Of a DNA stretch of 46,210 bases, positions 8,451 through 18,156 are shown one piece after another. The stretch is from assembly GCA_028293805.1 (NCBI GenBank), contig JAQGOC010000123.1, positions 1 to 46,210 on the forward strand. Reading direction: 5' to 3'. This DNA is from Gammaproteobacteria bacterium (GTDB lineage Bacteria; Pseudomonadota; Gammaproteobacteria; Steroidobacterales; Steroidobacteraceae). Made by a program: the position numbers and the translations under genes. Position 1 is the stretch's first letter, and each line of letters begins with the position of its first letter. The notes under the pieces were generated by a model. It did not search any database, was not told the DNA's origin, and worked only from the letters and a program-made list of their open reading frames with translations.

Positions 8451-9674
8451 ATGAAACTTCTCGTCATGAGCGTTGCAGTGATCCTCGCTGCTCTCAACCC
8501 ACCGGCACCGCAGGCACGAGCGGCGGAACAATTCGCACCGGCTGCTTCCAATGTGCCTGGTGCACCGACCCCCGGCATACATCCGGATCGGAGTATCACC
8601 TTCACGCTGAAGGCGCCGGAGGCGCCGAGCGTTCAGGTGGCGGGTGGCGACGGACTCGGAAAGGGACCGTTTCTCATGACGAAAGACGCCGAGGGTCTGT
8701 GGAGTGTGACCACGCCGCCTGCCGTTCCAGGATTTCATTATTACTGGTTCATTCTGCACGGCGTTTCGGTGAATGATCCCTCGAGCGAAACGTTCTTCGG
8801 CTATGGCAAGGAAACCAGCGGAATAGAAGTTCCGGAGCCGGATGCGACTTTCTACGCCATCAACAACGTTCCACACGGCGAGGTGCGCGCGACGTGGTAC
8901 CTGTCGAAAACAACCGGGGAGTGGCGGCGGGCGCTCGTCTACACTCCTCCCGACTACGATAAACACCCGAAGACGCGTTATCCGGTACTGATTCTCCAGC
9001 ATGGCTCGGGTGAGAACGAAACGGGCTGGACGCGTCAAGGCAGGGCGCAATTCATACTCGACAATCTGATCGCCGCGGGCAAGGCACGACCGATGATCGT
9101 CGTCATGGATCGCGGCTACGCCACTACGGCAGGAACGCCGGCCGCCCAGGTCGGACCGGCGGCTTGGCAACAGAATCTCCAGCTGGCCTTCAGCACGTTC
9201 GAAGACGTGGTCATCCATGATCTGATCCCCACAATCGATTCCTCTTACCGGACGATCCCGGATCGGGAGCATCGAGCGATGGCCGGCCTGTCGATGGGCG
9301 GCATGCAGACGCTTTTCATCACACTGCACCACCTCGATCTGTTTGCCTACATCGGCTCGCTCAGCGGCCCGATGATCCCGGGCGCTGTTGCGCAACGGGG
9401 CGCAGGAAGTCCACAACGAGATCAGTTCGACACCCGAACAGCCTACGAGGGCGCCTTCTCGGACCCTTCGGCATTCAACACGAGAGTGAAGCTGCTTTGG
9501 CTCGGTATCGGGACCGCGGAGCCGGAGAATTTCCGCGCCAGCATCGGCGGCGCGACCGCAGCCCTGCGGGCCGCTGGCGTACGGGTCGTCTACTTCGAGT
9601 CGAATGGAACAGCGCACGAGTGGCAAACCTGGCGCCGCGGCCTCAATGATTTCGCGCCACGACTGTTCCGCTGA
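8451..9674 (+). CDS. Secreted CE1-like esterase with N-terminal E-set domain
   Basis: Predicted periplasmic or secreted carbohydrate esterase that removes acyl or feruloyl groups from a glycan. Of 407 residues, 1-24 form a signal peptide (MKLLVMSVAVILAALNPPAP onwards). Residues about 40-120 resemble the immunoglobulin-like E-set/CBM48 domain seen before esterase-D-type catalytic domains. An alpha/beta hydrolase follows, with the nucleophile Ser281 in GLSMGG and the likely catalytic His389 in THAEHWQ-like context (actual residues TAHEWQTWRR). ATG at 8451 has GGAG 7 bases upstream; upstream in-frame codons lack a signal peptide. It is followed at 61 bases by the GH92 gene and probably cotranscribed. 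The ester substrate cannot be read from sequence. Confidence 0.85.
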   Translation: MKLLVMSVAVILAALNPPAPQARAAEQFAPAASNVPGAPTPGIHPDRSITFTLKAPEAPSVQVAGGDGLGKGPFLMTKDAEGLWSVTTPPAVPGFHYYWFILHGVSVNDPSSETFFGYGKETSGIEVPEPDATFYAINNVPHGEVRATWYLSKTTGEWRRALVYTPPDYDKHPKTRYPVLILQHGSGENETGWTRQGRAQFILDNLIAAGKARPMIVVMDRGYATTAGTPAAQVGPAAWQQNLQLAFSTFEDVVIHDLIPTIDSSYRTIPDREHRAMAGLSMGGMQTLFITLHHLDLFAYIGSLSGPMIPGAVAQRGAGSPQRDQFDTRTAYEGAFSDPSAFNTRVKLLWLGIGTAEPENFRASIGGATAALRAAGVRVVYFESNGTAHEWQTWRRGLNDFAPRLFR

Positions 9675-9735
9675 GTGCCTGCTGAAGCGCCACCCCCTCT
9701 TGCCCCCCGATTGCCGCTACGTTCTGGTGAAATTC

Positions 9736-11979
9736 ATGCGATTTGGACAGCTGTGTCTTCTCGGCCTCACATTGATTTGCACCGCGGCCCATTCGGCCGC
9801 CGGGCCAGGCGATTCCTCGGCAGTGGACTGGGTGAACACGTTCATCGGTACCGGCGGAGCGAGCGATGGCCCGGAATATGGAGGCACGATGCCTCTGGTG
9901 ACCACACCGTTCGGCATGACAAACTGGACTGCGCAGACACGCCAGAGCCGCATCAGCGTGAGCTCCTATGCATATGAGGACGCGGCGATCTCGGGCTTCA
10001 TCGGCACGCATCAGCCTGCGATCTGGATGGGCGACTACGGTTACGTCACGCTCATGCCGGAAACCGGTGGCATGAAGCCGACGATAGAATATCGGCGGCT
10101 GCCATTCACACATCGCGACGAAGTCAGCACCCCGTACTACTACTCTGTGAAAATGGGTGCCGATCCGGCCCATCAGATCGTCGCAGAGCTCACCGCGACG
10201 GATCATTGCTCTTACATGCGATTCTCATTTCCCCGGGATGGCAGTGGCGGTGTCCTGGTCGAAGCCACTCGCGCGGGAACCGTCGGCTACGTCGCGGTCG
10301 ATGCAGCTCGCAAAGAAATCGTCGGCTATAACCCCGACCGCATGGACGCCTATCTGAGCAACGTCAAACTGCCACACTTCAGGGGCTATTTCGTCGCGCG
10401 ATTCCGGCAGCCCTTGCGCGCACAGAGCGTCTATCAAGGCGTTCTGCCCGTCGCCGAGCGAACCGAAGTGACCGGGGATGCAGTCGGGGCATTCGCGCAG
10501 TTCGATACGAAAAAGAACCCCGTGGTCGAGGTGCAGGTAGGTACCTCCTTCATCAGCATCGAGCAGGCACGCGCCAATCTCGATGTGGAGTTACCGGCGT
10601 GGGACTTCGAAGCCAAACGGGACGAACTGAAAAGAAAATGGAATGCCAAGCTGGGGATCGCGACGCTGGAAGGTGCGACCGATGACCAGCGCCATATCTT
10701 CTACACGGCCCTCTATCACGCCCTGCTCTATCCGAAGTTATTCTCCGAGAACGGCCGCTATTACAGCGCATTCGACGACAAGATACATGACGGGGAGTCC
10801 TACACGGCCTTTTCGTTATGGGACACGTTCCGGGCCGAGAACAGCCTGTTGACGCTGTTCGCGCCGGAGCGCATCGATGGCATGATCAAGGCCCTGCTGC
10901 AGGATTACCGGGAGGGCGGCTGGCTGCCGAAATGGCCGAATCCGTCCTATACCAACATCATGATCGGGACCCACGCGGATTCCCTGATCGCCGAGGCGGT
11001 GCGCAAGGGATTCAAAGGATTTGATTACCAGCTTGCCTATGAGGCCGTCTACAAGGATGCCGATACTCCACCCGAGGGCGACACCACCCGGCGCTGGCTC
11101 GACCGCGAGCCCGGCGTCCCCTACGAGGCGCGTGCCGGCCTGAGCTACGCGAAGCGGCTCGGCTACATCCCGGCCGACAAGGTGTCTGAATCGGCTTCCA
11201 GTACTTTGGAGGAATCCTACGACGACTATGCCGCAGCTCAGGTAGCCAAAGCCGCGGGCAAGCCGGCGGAGTACCAATCGCTCATGCAGCGCTCGCACAA
11301 CTACCAAAAGCTCTTCAATCCGGCGCGCGGGTTCATGCAGCCCCGCAATTCCGACAGTTCCTGGGCGAGTCCCGATACAGGCTGGACCGAAGGCGACCAG
11401 TGGGTCTATCTCTTCGCTCCGTTACACGACATCTCCGGCGTAATGGCCCTGCTCGGCGGGACGGACGCCTTCAATGCCAAACTCGATGCGCATTTCGGGG
11501 GCCACCACAACCATCACGACAATGAGCCCAGTCATCATTATGGGTATCTGTACGACTTCGGTGGACAACCGTGGAAGACACAGGCGATCGTGCGCCAGAT
11601 TGCAAGCACCGCTTACGCCAATTCGCCGAATGGCATGCTGGGCAATGAAGACTGCGGACAGATGTCCGCGTGGTACATCTTCACGGCCCTCGGGTTCTAC
11701 CCGGTAAATCCCGCGTCGGCGCAATACATGATCGGTAGCCCATTGTTCGCGCGTGTCACGTTGAATCTGCCGAACGGCAAGCGTTTCGAAATTTCGGCCC
11801 CGGGCAATTCGCCCGACACACCCTACATCCAGTCGGTCAAATTGAACGGCGCGCCGCTGCTCGCCCCCGTGATCGCCTATGAGCAGCTGGAAGCGGGCGG
11901 CAGGCTCGAATTCGTCATGGGAGCAAGACCGTCGGATTGGGCCTCGACCTGGCGGCCGGAACAGGCTTCGACGCCCTGA
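9736..11979 (+). CDS. Secreted GH92 alpha-mannosidase
   Basis: Exo-acting, calcium-dependent alpha-mannosidase by family (GH92 enzymes invert and trim mannose from glycans). Of 747 residues, the first 22 form a signal peptide (MRFGQLCLLGLTLICTAAHS). Family blocks include WVNTFIGTGG, PLVTTPFGMT, SGFIGTHQP, LWDTFRAENSL, the NEPSHHYGYLYDFGGQPWKT block (Glu expected as general acid) and GNEDCGQMSAWYIF (Asp expected as base). ATG at 9736 is the start that yields the signal peptide. The linkage (alpha-1,2, -1,3 or others) is not resolved. It follows the esterase gene and converges with the sulfatase gene. Confidence 0.95.
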   Translation: MRFGQLCLLGLTLICTAAHSAAGPGDSSAVDWVNTFIGTGGASDGPEYGGTMPLVTTPFGMTNWTAQTRQSRISVSSYAYEDAAISGFIGTHQPAIWMGDYGYVTLMPETGGMKPTIEYRRLPFTHRDEVSTPYYYSVKMGADPAHQIVAELTATDHCSYMRFSFPRDGSGGVLVEATRAGTVGYVAVDAARKEIVGYNPDRMDAYLSNVKLPHFRGYFVARFRQPLRAQSVYQGVLPVAERTEVTGDAVGAFAQFDTKKNPVVEVQVGTSFISIEQARANLDVELPAWDFEAKRDELKRKWNAKLGIATLEGATDDQRHIFYTALYHALLYPKLFSENGRYYSAFDDKIHDGESYTAFSLWDTFRAENSLLTLFAPERIDGMIKALLQDYREGGWLPKWPNPSYTNIMIGTHADSLIAEAVRKGFKGFDYQLAYEAVYKDADTPPEGDTTRRWLDREPGVPYEARAGLSYAKRLGYIPADKVSESASSTLEESYDDYAAAQVAKAAGKPAEYQSLMQRSHNYQKLFNPARGFMQPRNSDSSWASPDTGWTEGDQWVYLFAPLHDISGVMALLGGTDAFNAKLDAHFGGHHNHHDNEPSHHYGYLYDFGGQPWKTQAIVRQIASTAYANSPNGMLGNEDCGQMSAWYIFTALGFYPVNPASAQYMIGSPLFARVTLNLPNGKRFEISAPGNSPDTPYIQSVKLNGAPLLAPVIAYEQLEAGGRLEFVMGARPSDWASTWRPEQASTP

Positions 11980-11994
11980 CGCTCCCGGAAGGGC

Positions 11995-13410
11995 TCAGGA
12001 TGAATGTTCGAATGGGGAAGTCTGTCCCTGTAACCAGGGATCCCGCGTAGCTACGCGCCATTCCCGCAGCTTGGCGCGCATCTCGCTCAAGGTGACCGCG
12101 TGGTGTGGGCTGCCCGCGAGATTGGTTAACTGGTCGGGGTCCTGGACGACATCGTAGAGCTCCTCTGCGGGCCGGCGCAGATATCGCACTAGGGGGCGCT
12201 TGCCGAGCTTTGCGCCACTTGCCTCTATGGCTTTCCAACTCGGTGAAGACGCTACATCCCCCGCAATCGGAAAGGGCAATTCATGCGCCAGATTTGCGAG
12301 GTAGGCGTAACGGGACGTGCGCATCAGGCGCATCGGATAGTACTGGTTGATTTCGTGGAAACAGTGGGCGGCGAATATCCTATCCCAACCTGATGGACGT
12401 GCCTGCGTCAGCACGGGCAGCAGCGATCGACCGTGCAGCTTGTACGCCGCTGGCGCCTCTGCCTGCGCAAAATCGAGGATGGTGGGAGAAATGTCGACCC
12501 AACTCACCATCGCTTCGGACCGGACGCCGGGTGTCGCATGCGGCGCACGGATGATCAAAGGCAGATGAATGCCTTCATCGTAGAGGGTTGTCTTGGCGCC
12601 GGGGAATGCGCGGCCGTTGTCCGACACGAAGATCACGAGAGTGTCATCCTCGCGACCGGCCGCTTTCAACTCCGAGAGCAGTAACCCGACCCCATGGTCC
12701 ATCCGGCTGACGGATTCGTAGTACTGAGCCAAGTCCTCACGGACAGCCGGAAGGTCCGGCAGGTGCGCCGGAATCTTCACCTCGGCGGGATCGTAGGTCA
12801 TGCGCGGTACACCCGGCCACGCGCGGGTATTTCCGAAATTCTCCTCCGCGCGGTGCGGGTCGCTGAATCCGACAGTGATGAAGCAAGGTTTGCCCCCCTG
12901 CCCCCGCATGAACTGGCCGGCAGCGGCGGCCATGGCGGCGACATCGCGAATGCCCGCTTTTTCCGGAACGAGCTCGACATCATAGAGAAGCGCCCTGTCA
13001 GGTCGTACGTGCTTCTTGCCCACGAGCGCTGTCGCGTATCCCGCCTCACTCATGAGTCTGGGGAGCGTGACCACCCAGTCGAGGAGCGACTGATTGTGAA
13101 CATCGTGCGCCAGGCCGTACATACCGTTGGCGTGTGAATAAAGCCCGCTGTACAGCACTGAACGGCTCGAGCTGCAGGACGAAACCGTTGCATAGCCCTG
13201 CGTGAACAGGGTGCCCTGCGCAGCCAACCGGTCCAAATTTGGAGTCTTGACCGTCCCGCCATAGCACCCTGCGTCCAACCCCTGATCGTCCGCAATGATC
13301 AGCAGCACGCTGCGCTGAGCCGATTTCGAGGTCCTGTTCGAGGATTGCCCGTGTGATGCCGCGGAGGCCAGTCCGGTCGTTGACCCAATGAGGAAATCTC
13401 GACGGTCCAT
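11995..13410 (-). CDS. Sulfatase, N-sulfoglucosamine sulfohydrolase (SGSH)-like
   Basis: Predicted periplasmic sulfatase. The 471 residues follow human heparan N-sulfatase through most of their length: GMYGLAHDVHNQSLLDW, ALVGKKHV, RMDHGVGLLLSELKAAG, VIFVSDNGRAFP, HGRSLLPVL and the end TRDPW. The N-terminal MDRRDFLIGSTTG looks like a Tat signal (RRxFL). The formylglycine site reads C79-S-S-S-R; Cys is kept, but Pro of the usual CxPSR is Ser, as can occur in CxxSR variants. Asp41/Asp42 match the metal site. ATG at 13410 has GGGGGA 7 bases upstream. It needs a formylglycine-generating enzyme, which is not in the window. Substrate could be an N- or O-sulfated sugar. Confidence 0.9.
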   Translation of the reverse strand: MDRRDFLIGSTTGLASAASHGQSSNRTSKSAQRSVLLIIADDQGLDAGCYGGTVKTPNLDRLAAQGTLFTQGYATVSSCSSSRSVLYSGLYSHANGMYGLAHDVHNQSLLDWVVTLPRLMSEAGYATALVGKKHVRPDRALLYDVELVPEKAGIRDVAAMAAAAGQFMRGQGGKPCFITVGFSDPHRAEENFGNTRAWPGVPRMTYDPAEVKIPAHLPDLPAVREDLAQYYESVSRMDHGVGLLLSELKAAGREDDTLVIFVSDNGRAFPGAKTTLYDEGIHLPLIIRAPHATPGVRSEAMVSWVDISPTILDFAQAEAPAAYKLHGRSLLPVLTQARPSGWDRIFAAHCFHEINQYYPMRLMRTSRYAYLANLAHELPFPIAGDVASSPSWKAIEASGAKLGKRPLVRYLRRPAEELYDVVQDPDQLTNLAGSPHHAVTLSEMRAKLREWRVATRDPWLQGQTSPFEHSS

Positions 13411-13614
13411 CAAAGCGTCCCCCGTGTCCCAATGTAGGATTGCCGGTCACCCATCCAGAAGGGCAAAATAATCCGTAGCGGCGTTTTTGGCGAGCGCTGC
13501 AGCGCCGTCCTTTCGGGACGTCCTGTGCCCGCAGCTGCAATCGCTGCAGAGATGCGCAAAAAATGCCTGTTGCATAACGGGCTGGCCATACATCGCCGCC
13601 GAAGGGGTCATTCG
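13411..13614. promoter_or_regulatory. Divergent regulatory region with GCTGCA repeats
   Basis: This 204-base region separates the sulfatase (minus) from the GH13 gene (plus). It holds a perfect 12-base palindrome GCGCTGCAGCGC (13494-13505). GCTGCA recurs at 13496-13501, 13534-13539 and 13543-13548. These may be operator half-sites for a shared regulator; this is an inference from repetition only. Confidence 0.35.
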
Positions 13615-15777
13615 ATGAAAAGCGTCTGGACCGCCTGCATCGTACTGCTGTTTGCAGCTTTGCCGCTCTCCGGCAGAGTCATGTCCGCACCCGTTGGCGC
13701 GGACACCGGGCCGCCTGCGCTTTCCGAGCCGGGCTACATCGACTGGCTCGAAGCGCGCTCGATGCTTCACCAGGCGCAGTTATTGGCGCGGCGCTACTCT
13801 GGCAGTGCCGTTCAGTGGCAGCACCCATACGGAATACCACAACCGCGAGCGGCCTCGTCGCGGGCGTCTGTGTGGTTTACCGCCTATCCTGCTTCAACGA
13901 TTGGTGCCTCTCCCGGTGCGTCGGTGCTGACTACTCTTGCAGACGAGCGGCTGTGGAAGGCTTTCCAGGCCATAGGCATTCAAGGCATACACACCAGTCC
14001 CATGAAGCGGTCCGGCGGCGTGAGCGGTCGCGCCTACACACCATCGGTAGACGGTAATTTTGACCGCATCAGCTTCGATATCGATCCCGCGTTTGGCACG
14101 GAGGAGCAATACAGGAGCCTGGTCCAGGCTGCGCGTCTTCACGGAGCCATCGTCATAGGCGATATCGTTCCGGGACATACCGGCAAGGGCCCCGACTTTC
14201 GCCTCGCGGAACGGGCGTACGCCGATTATCCCGGTCTCTATCACATGGTGCCCATCGAACCCACCGACTGGGGGCTGCTACCACCGGTGCCCACGGGAGG
14301 CGATTCCGTCAATCTCAGTCCGGCCGCGGTCGATGCGCTTCACGCCAAGGGCTACATCGTCGGCATGCTTTCCTCGAAAATCTTTTACCAGCGCGGCGTC
14401 AAAGACTCCGACTGGAGCGCTACGGACATCGTCCGCGGCGTCGATGGGGCGGAGCGCCGTTGGGTGTACCTGCACTATTTCAAGCAGGGCCAACCGACCC
14501 TCAACTGGCTCGACCCGACATTCGCGGCACAGCGACTCGTGATCGGTGATGCAGTCCATGAGCTGGGCGTGCTGGGCGACGGTATGTTGCGCCTCGACGC
14601 GAACGGTCTGCTGGGAATCGAACGCGGCTTGGGCAGCGCACCTGTCTGGTCGGAGGGACATCCCCTGTCCAACACCTCGAATCAGCTCATCGCAGACATG
14701 GTGCGCAAGCTGGGGGGATTCACTTTCCAGGAGCTTGCCCTCCCGCTGGATGACCTGCGCACGATGTCGAGCGGAGGCGCGGACCTGTCCTATGATTTCG
14801 TGACCCGACCCGCGTATGAGCACGCGCTTCTCACGGGTGATGCGGAATTCCTGCGCCTCGTATTCCAACTCATGCGCCGCTATGACGTCGATCCGGCCGG
14901 GCTGATCCATGCCCTGCAGAATCACGACGAGCTGACGATGGGGATGGCCCATTTCGCCGGCCGACATGCAGACGAGCTCTTTGCGTTCCGCGGCGGCCAG
15001 GTCACCGGAAGGCAGCTGCGCAGCATGGTGCAGCAGGACATGTACACCCGTCTCATTCTCACGGACGCGCCCTATAACCTGATGTTCGGTGACGGCGTCG
15101 CATCGACGACGGCCACAGTCATCGCTTCCGCGCTGGGCATCAAGGACATTTCGAAGTTGGCCCCGGCTGACGTCGAGAAGATAAAGCGGGTGCACCTGCT
15201 GCTTGCCTTCTACAATGCGTTCCAGCCCGGCGTGTTCGCCCTTTCCGGCTGGGACCTCGTCGGCGCCCTGACTTTGCCCGCGGCGGTGGTGCGAGATCGG
15301 CTCGCCGACGGCGATACACGCTGGATAAACCGAGGCGCATACGATCTGATCGGTGCGAATCCGAAGGCAATCAGGTCAGCTGCGGGCTTGCCACGCGCCG
15401 TCGCCCTGTACGGACCGCTCCCGAAACAGCTCGAAAGACAAGACTCGTTCGCGTCCCAGCTGGCTCGCATGCTGAAAGCACGCGCAGACCTGCATCTGTA
15501 TGCGGCGCGCCTGGCCGATGTACCTGCTGTGCAATCGAAGGGGCTATTCGTGCTGGTACATGAGTTGCCGGAGCATTCGGAACTGGAAGTCACGGTGATC
15601 AACTTCAGTCCTTCACCAGTGGACGAGACAGTGCTCATTCATGACACGGCGCAGAGTGCGCCGGCTATCGACGTGCTGGATCCGAAAGCCCCGCCGCTGC
15701 ACGTCGATACTGGAGGCAACCTGCGGCTGAGGCTCAAGGCATTTGAGGGAAAGGCACTGCGTATCAAACGGTCCTGA
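13615..15777 (+). CDS. Exported GH13-like glycosidase/transglycosidase
   Basis: Predicted alpha-glucan-active enzyme of the alpha-amylase superfamily, exported. Of 720 residues, the first 24 or so form a signal peptide ([20 protein letters not shown]). Catalytic blocks are GMLRLDANG (nucleophile Asp328), [10 protein letters not shown] (acid/base Glu373) and LQNHDE (Asp438). Region I is unusual: [14 protein letters not shown] replaces the common DxVxNH. The C-terminal part (about 630-720) looks like the usual beta-sandwich. ATG at 13615 has a GGGG site 7 bases upstream. Trehalose synthase-like and amylosucrase-like relatives are possible; the subfamily is not resolved. It converges with the GH65 gene, which could act on an alpha-glucoside product. 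Confidence 0.8.
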   Translation: MKSVWTACIVLLFAALPLSGRVMSAPVGADTGPPALSEPGYIDWLEARSMLHQAQLLARRYSGSAVQWQHPYGIPQPRAASSRASVWFTAYPASTIGASPGASVLTTLADERLWKAFQAIGIQGIHTSPMKRSGGVSGRAYTPSVDGNFDRISFDIDPAFGTEEQYRSLVQAARLHGAIVIGDIVPGHTGKGPDFRLAERAYADYPGLYHMVPIEPTDWGLLPPVPTGGDSVNLSPAAVDALHAKGYIVGMLSSKIFYQRGVKDSDWSATDIVRGVDGAERRWVYLHYFKQGQPTLNWLDPTFAAQRLVIGDAVHELGVLGDGMLRLDANGLLGIERGLGSAPVWSEGHPLSNTSNQLIADMVRKLGGFTFQELALPLDDLRTMSSGGADLSYDFVTRPAYEHALLTGDAEFLRLVFQLMRRYDVDPAGLIHALQNHDELTMGMAHFAGRHADELFAFRGGQVTGRQLRSMVQQDMYTRLILTDAPYNLMFGDGVASTTATVIASALGIKDISKLAPADVEKIKRVHLLLAFYNAFQPGVFALSGWDLVGALTLPAAVVRDRLADGDTRWINRGAYDLIGANPKAIRSAAGLPRAVALYGPLPKQLERQDSFASQLARMLKARADLHLYAARLADVPAVQSKGLFVLVHELPEHSELEVTVINFSPSPVDETVLIHDTAQSAPAIDVLDPKAPPLHVDTGGNLRLRLKAFEGKALRIKRS

Positions 15778-15812
15778 GGTGGCGCACGCACGCCGGCAAC
15801 TGACCGGGCAAG

Positions 15813-18119
15813 CTACAACGGTGTCCGCGTCAAGCGCGTTTTACCGGTTCCATCACGACTTACGAGGATGTCGTAGTGCTGGCCGCGGAACTCGATATTG
15901 CGCAACGTAACTGACTTCCAAGCGTCCGGCAGTACCGGCCGATAGGCTTCGCTCAAGCCTTTCTCATCGATGCGCAGGCCGGTCAGACCATAAACGAAGC
16001 TCTGCACGAATCCGGCCGAGGTCGCCAGGATGTAGCCGGCGTTGTTTTCGGCGGTCTCGCTGCGTACATTGAAGGGGGATTTCAGAAAACCGACCAGATT
16101 GCGATCGATCCAGCGACCGGCAACATTGCCCTCGCCCAGCTCGGCGGCGTGCACGGCGAGCATGGACATCATCATTTCGTTCGGGTCATTGCCGTGGACC
16201 TTCAACTCATTGAGCTGAAACGCGAAGTCGTTCCTGCGCACCTGCGCGGACATTGGCAGGTCGAGATTCGGATAGACCAGCCAGGACAGCGAAGATCCCA
16301 TCCAGGTGATCTTGTCATGGGGTACTACCGCGTCGAAATCGAGGTGACGTTGCTCTTTTTCCGAGAATGGGATGTACATCCGCCGAGAGATCCGCGCCCA
16401 TTGCGGGTCCGGCGCCGCACCGACCAGCCTGGCCGCCGCTATGGCTATGTTCAGCGCCTTGCGGGCCGCCGCATTGGTGAATGAATCGTTGGGGACATCG
16501 TCGTACGCCTCGTCCGGCGAAGTGACGTGGTGGATTTCGTAGCGGTTCGCGGATTTGTTGAAATCGACGCGGCTGACCCAGAACTCCGCGATCTCGCGGA
16601 TCACAGGCCAGCCGTGCTCCTTGAGCCAGGCGAGATCGCCAGTGGCCAGATAATATTGCCATTGCGCGATCGCAATATCTGCGTTGACATGAATTTCGCG
16701 AAACACGCCGTATGCAAAGTGCGGTGTGTGGTCCACTCCCGTTTCCGGATCGGCTTCCCACGGGTACATCGTGCCGCGCACACCGTACTGGCGCGCGCGA
16801 TCGCGTGCGGGTTGCATCGTGCGGTGACGGAACATCACGATCGGCTTGGCGCGCTCCGGATGGAGCAACAACAGTGACGGGAACACCCACGAATCGCTAT
16901 CCCAGAACGCGTGTCCAGCGTAGTTCGGCGTCAGTGCGCAAGCACCCATCGGCCATGCTGTGCCGACCGTGGAGTTCGATAGCAGATAAAACAAGTCCGA
17001 ATGAACGGCCTGCTGTGCCTTTGCGTCGCCGTCAATCAGCACATCCGACTTCCATAGCTCGTTCCAGGCTGCACGGTGAGCGTCAAGGAGCTTTTCGAAT
17101 CCGTCGAGCCGTGCAGCTTTGGCCAATGCCAGGGTCTGCTGCGCGTCCCCGCCCCAGTTCTGCCTGGAGACCGCCACATACTTCACGAAGATATAGGTCT
17201 TCCCCTGCTGAACCGGGACACTGATCAACAGACTCTGCTCGTACTGCGTCTCGACCAGCTTCACGTCGGCAGGCACGACATCCGAAGGGAGCCCTATCGC
17301 CGCGCCTTCTGCCATGAACAGGCCCTCTTCCGCGCGTCCGTCGAGCCAGAACGTCAGATCGTTTGTTGCGCCGCCTTTGGCGTGCACGTGGGTATCGCCG
17401 TGATACCAGACCGGCGCGCGGTCGGGGGTCTTGTAATTTATTGGCTCGAGCACCGTCATGTTATTTGCGGCAACGGCGGCCATCATCTCCTCGCCCGTCA
17501 TCGTGCGAATCGGGAAACGCGGCTGATGTGGCGCCCAGAGCATGAACGAAAACACCAGCTGGACCGTGCCGGTAAAGTCAGGCGTAATTGAAATCTGAGT
17601 CGCCCCGAGGTGCGGTGCGGCCTGGCTGGCGAAAGTGACGACTGCGACGTCGGTACTTTTCCCACCGGCGTCGGTGTACCGATAGCTCGTGCTCAACGTG
17701 CCGTCGTGCATGTTCAGCGTCTGGCTGTAGTCCTGGAACGCTTTCGCGTCCAGTTTGACGTCGTTGAGCCAGAACTGCCCGGCGCTCGAAGTGCCTGTGC
17801 TGTAGTTGATTCCGCTCCAGCCAGGGATTGCGGCCGGCCGCGCAATGTCGTCTTTGGCGTAATCCATGAATGCGACGAGATACGCAAGATTGTTCTCGGT
17901 GCCCCGCGGACCGGTCATTGTCGACAGGTAGCCGTTGGCCAGATAGGTGGGGAAATACGCGCCGAAGTCCTTGCTCGTCGCGGTGAGCAGAAAGCTCGGG
18001 TCGGTTTGCGCCTGCGCGGCAGGTGTGCAGCATCCAAGGGCGGCGGCCAGCAGGCACGCCGCGCACCGCCATCCCGAGCGCACCCTCTTCCCCCTGTTCA
18101 CGAGAGTCCGGACCGTCAT
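15813..18119 (-). CDS. Exported GH65 family enzyme (acid trehalase/PGGHG-like)
   Basis: Predicted inverting alpha-glucosidase or phosphorylase of GH65. Of about 768 residues, an N-terminal signal peptide ends near AAQAQ. The (alpha/alpha)6-barrel blocks are HAFWDSDSWVFPSLLLLHPE, GTMYPWEADPETG, HHVTSPDEAYDDV (expected general acid Glu537) and ILATSAGFVQSFVYG. Blocks such as MYPWE are closest to acid trehalases and protein-glucosylgalactosyl-hydroxylysine glucosidase rather than to cytosolic maltose phosphorylase. Export also argues for hydrolysis. Start choice is uncertain: ATG at 18119 gives the signal peptide, and a TTG at 18152 sits right behind an AAGGA. It follows the TonB receptor gene by about 37 bases, so the two form an operon. 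Confidence 0.87.
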   Translation of the reverse strand: MTVRTLVNRGKRVRSGWRCAACLLAAALGCCTPAAQAQTDPSFLLTATSKDFGAYFPTYLANGYLSTMTGPRGTENNLAYLVAFMDYAKDDIARPAAIPGWSGINYSTGTSSAGQFWLNDVKLDAKAFQDYSQTLNMHDGTLSTSYRYTDAGGKSTDVAVVTFASQAAPHLGATQISITPDFTGTVQLVFSFMLWAPHQPRFPIRTMTGEEMMAAVAANNMTVLEPINYKTPDRAPVWYHGDTHVHAKGGATNDLTFWLDGRAEEGLFMAEGAAIGLPSDVVPADVKLVETQYEQSLLISVPVQQGKTYIFVKYVAVSRQNWGGDAQQTLALAKAARLDGFEKLLDAHRAAWNELWKSDVLIDGDAKAQQAVHSDLFYLLSNSTVGTAWPMGACALTPNYAGHAFWDSDSWVFPSLLLLHPERAKPIVMFRHRTMQPARDRARQYGVRGTMYPWEADPETGVDHTPHFAYGVFREIHVNADIAIAQWQYYLATGDLAWLKEHGWPVIREIAEFWVSRVDFNKSANRYEIHHVTSPDEAYDDVPNDSFTNAAARKALNIAIAAARLVGAAPDPQWARISRRMYIPFSEKEQRHLDFDAVVPHDKITWMGSSLSWLVYPNLDLPMSAQVRRNDFAFQLNELKVHGNDPNEMMMSMLAVHAAELGEGNVAGRWIDRNLVGFLKSPFNVRSETAENNAGYILATSAGFVQSFVYGLTGLRIDEKGLSEAYRPVLPDAWKSVTLRNIEFRGQHYDILVSRDGTGKTRLTRTPL

Positions 18120-18156
18120 TCGAGCCGGTCCGGACCGCCCGTGCAGGCGCAATTCC

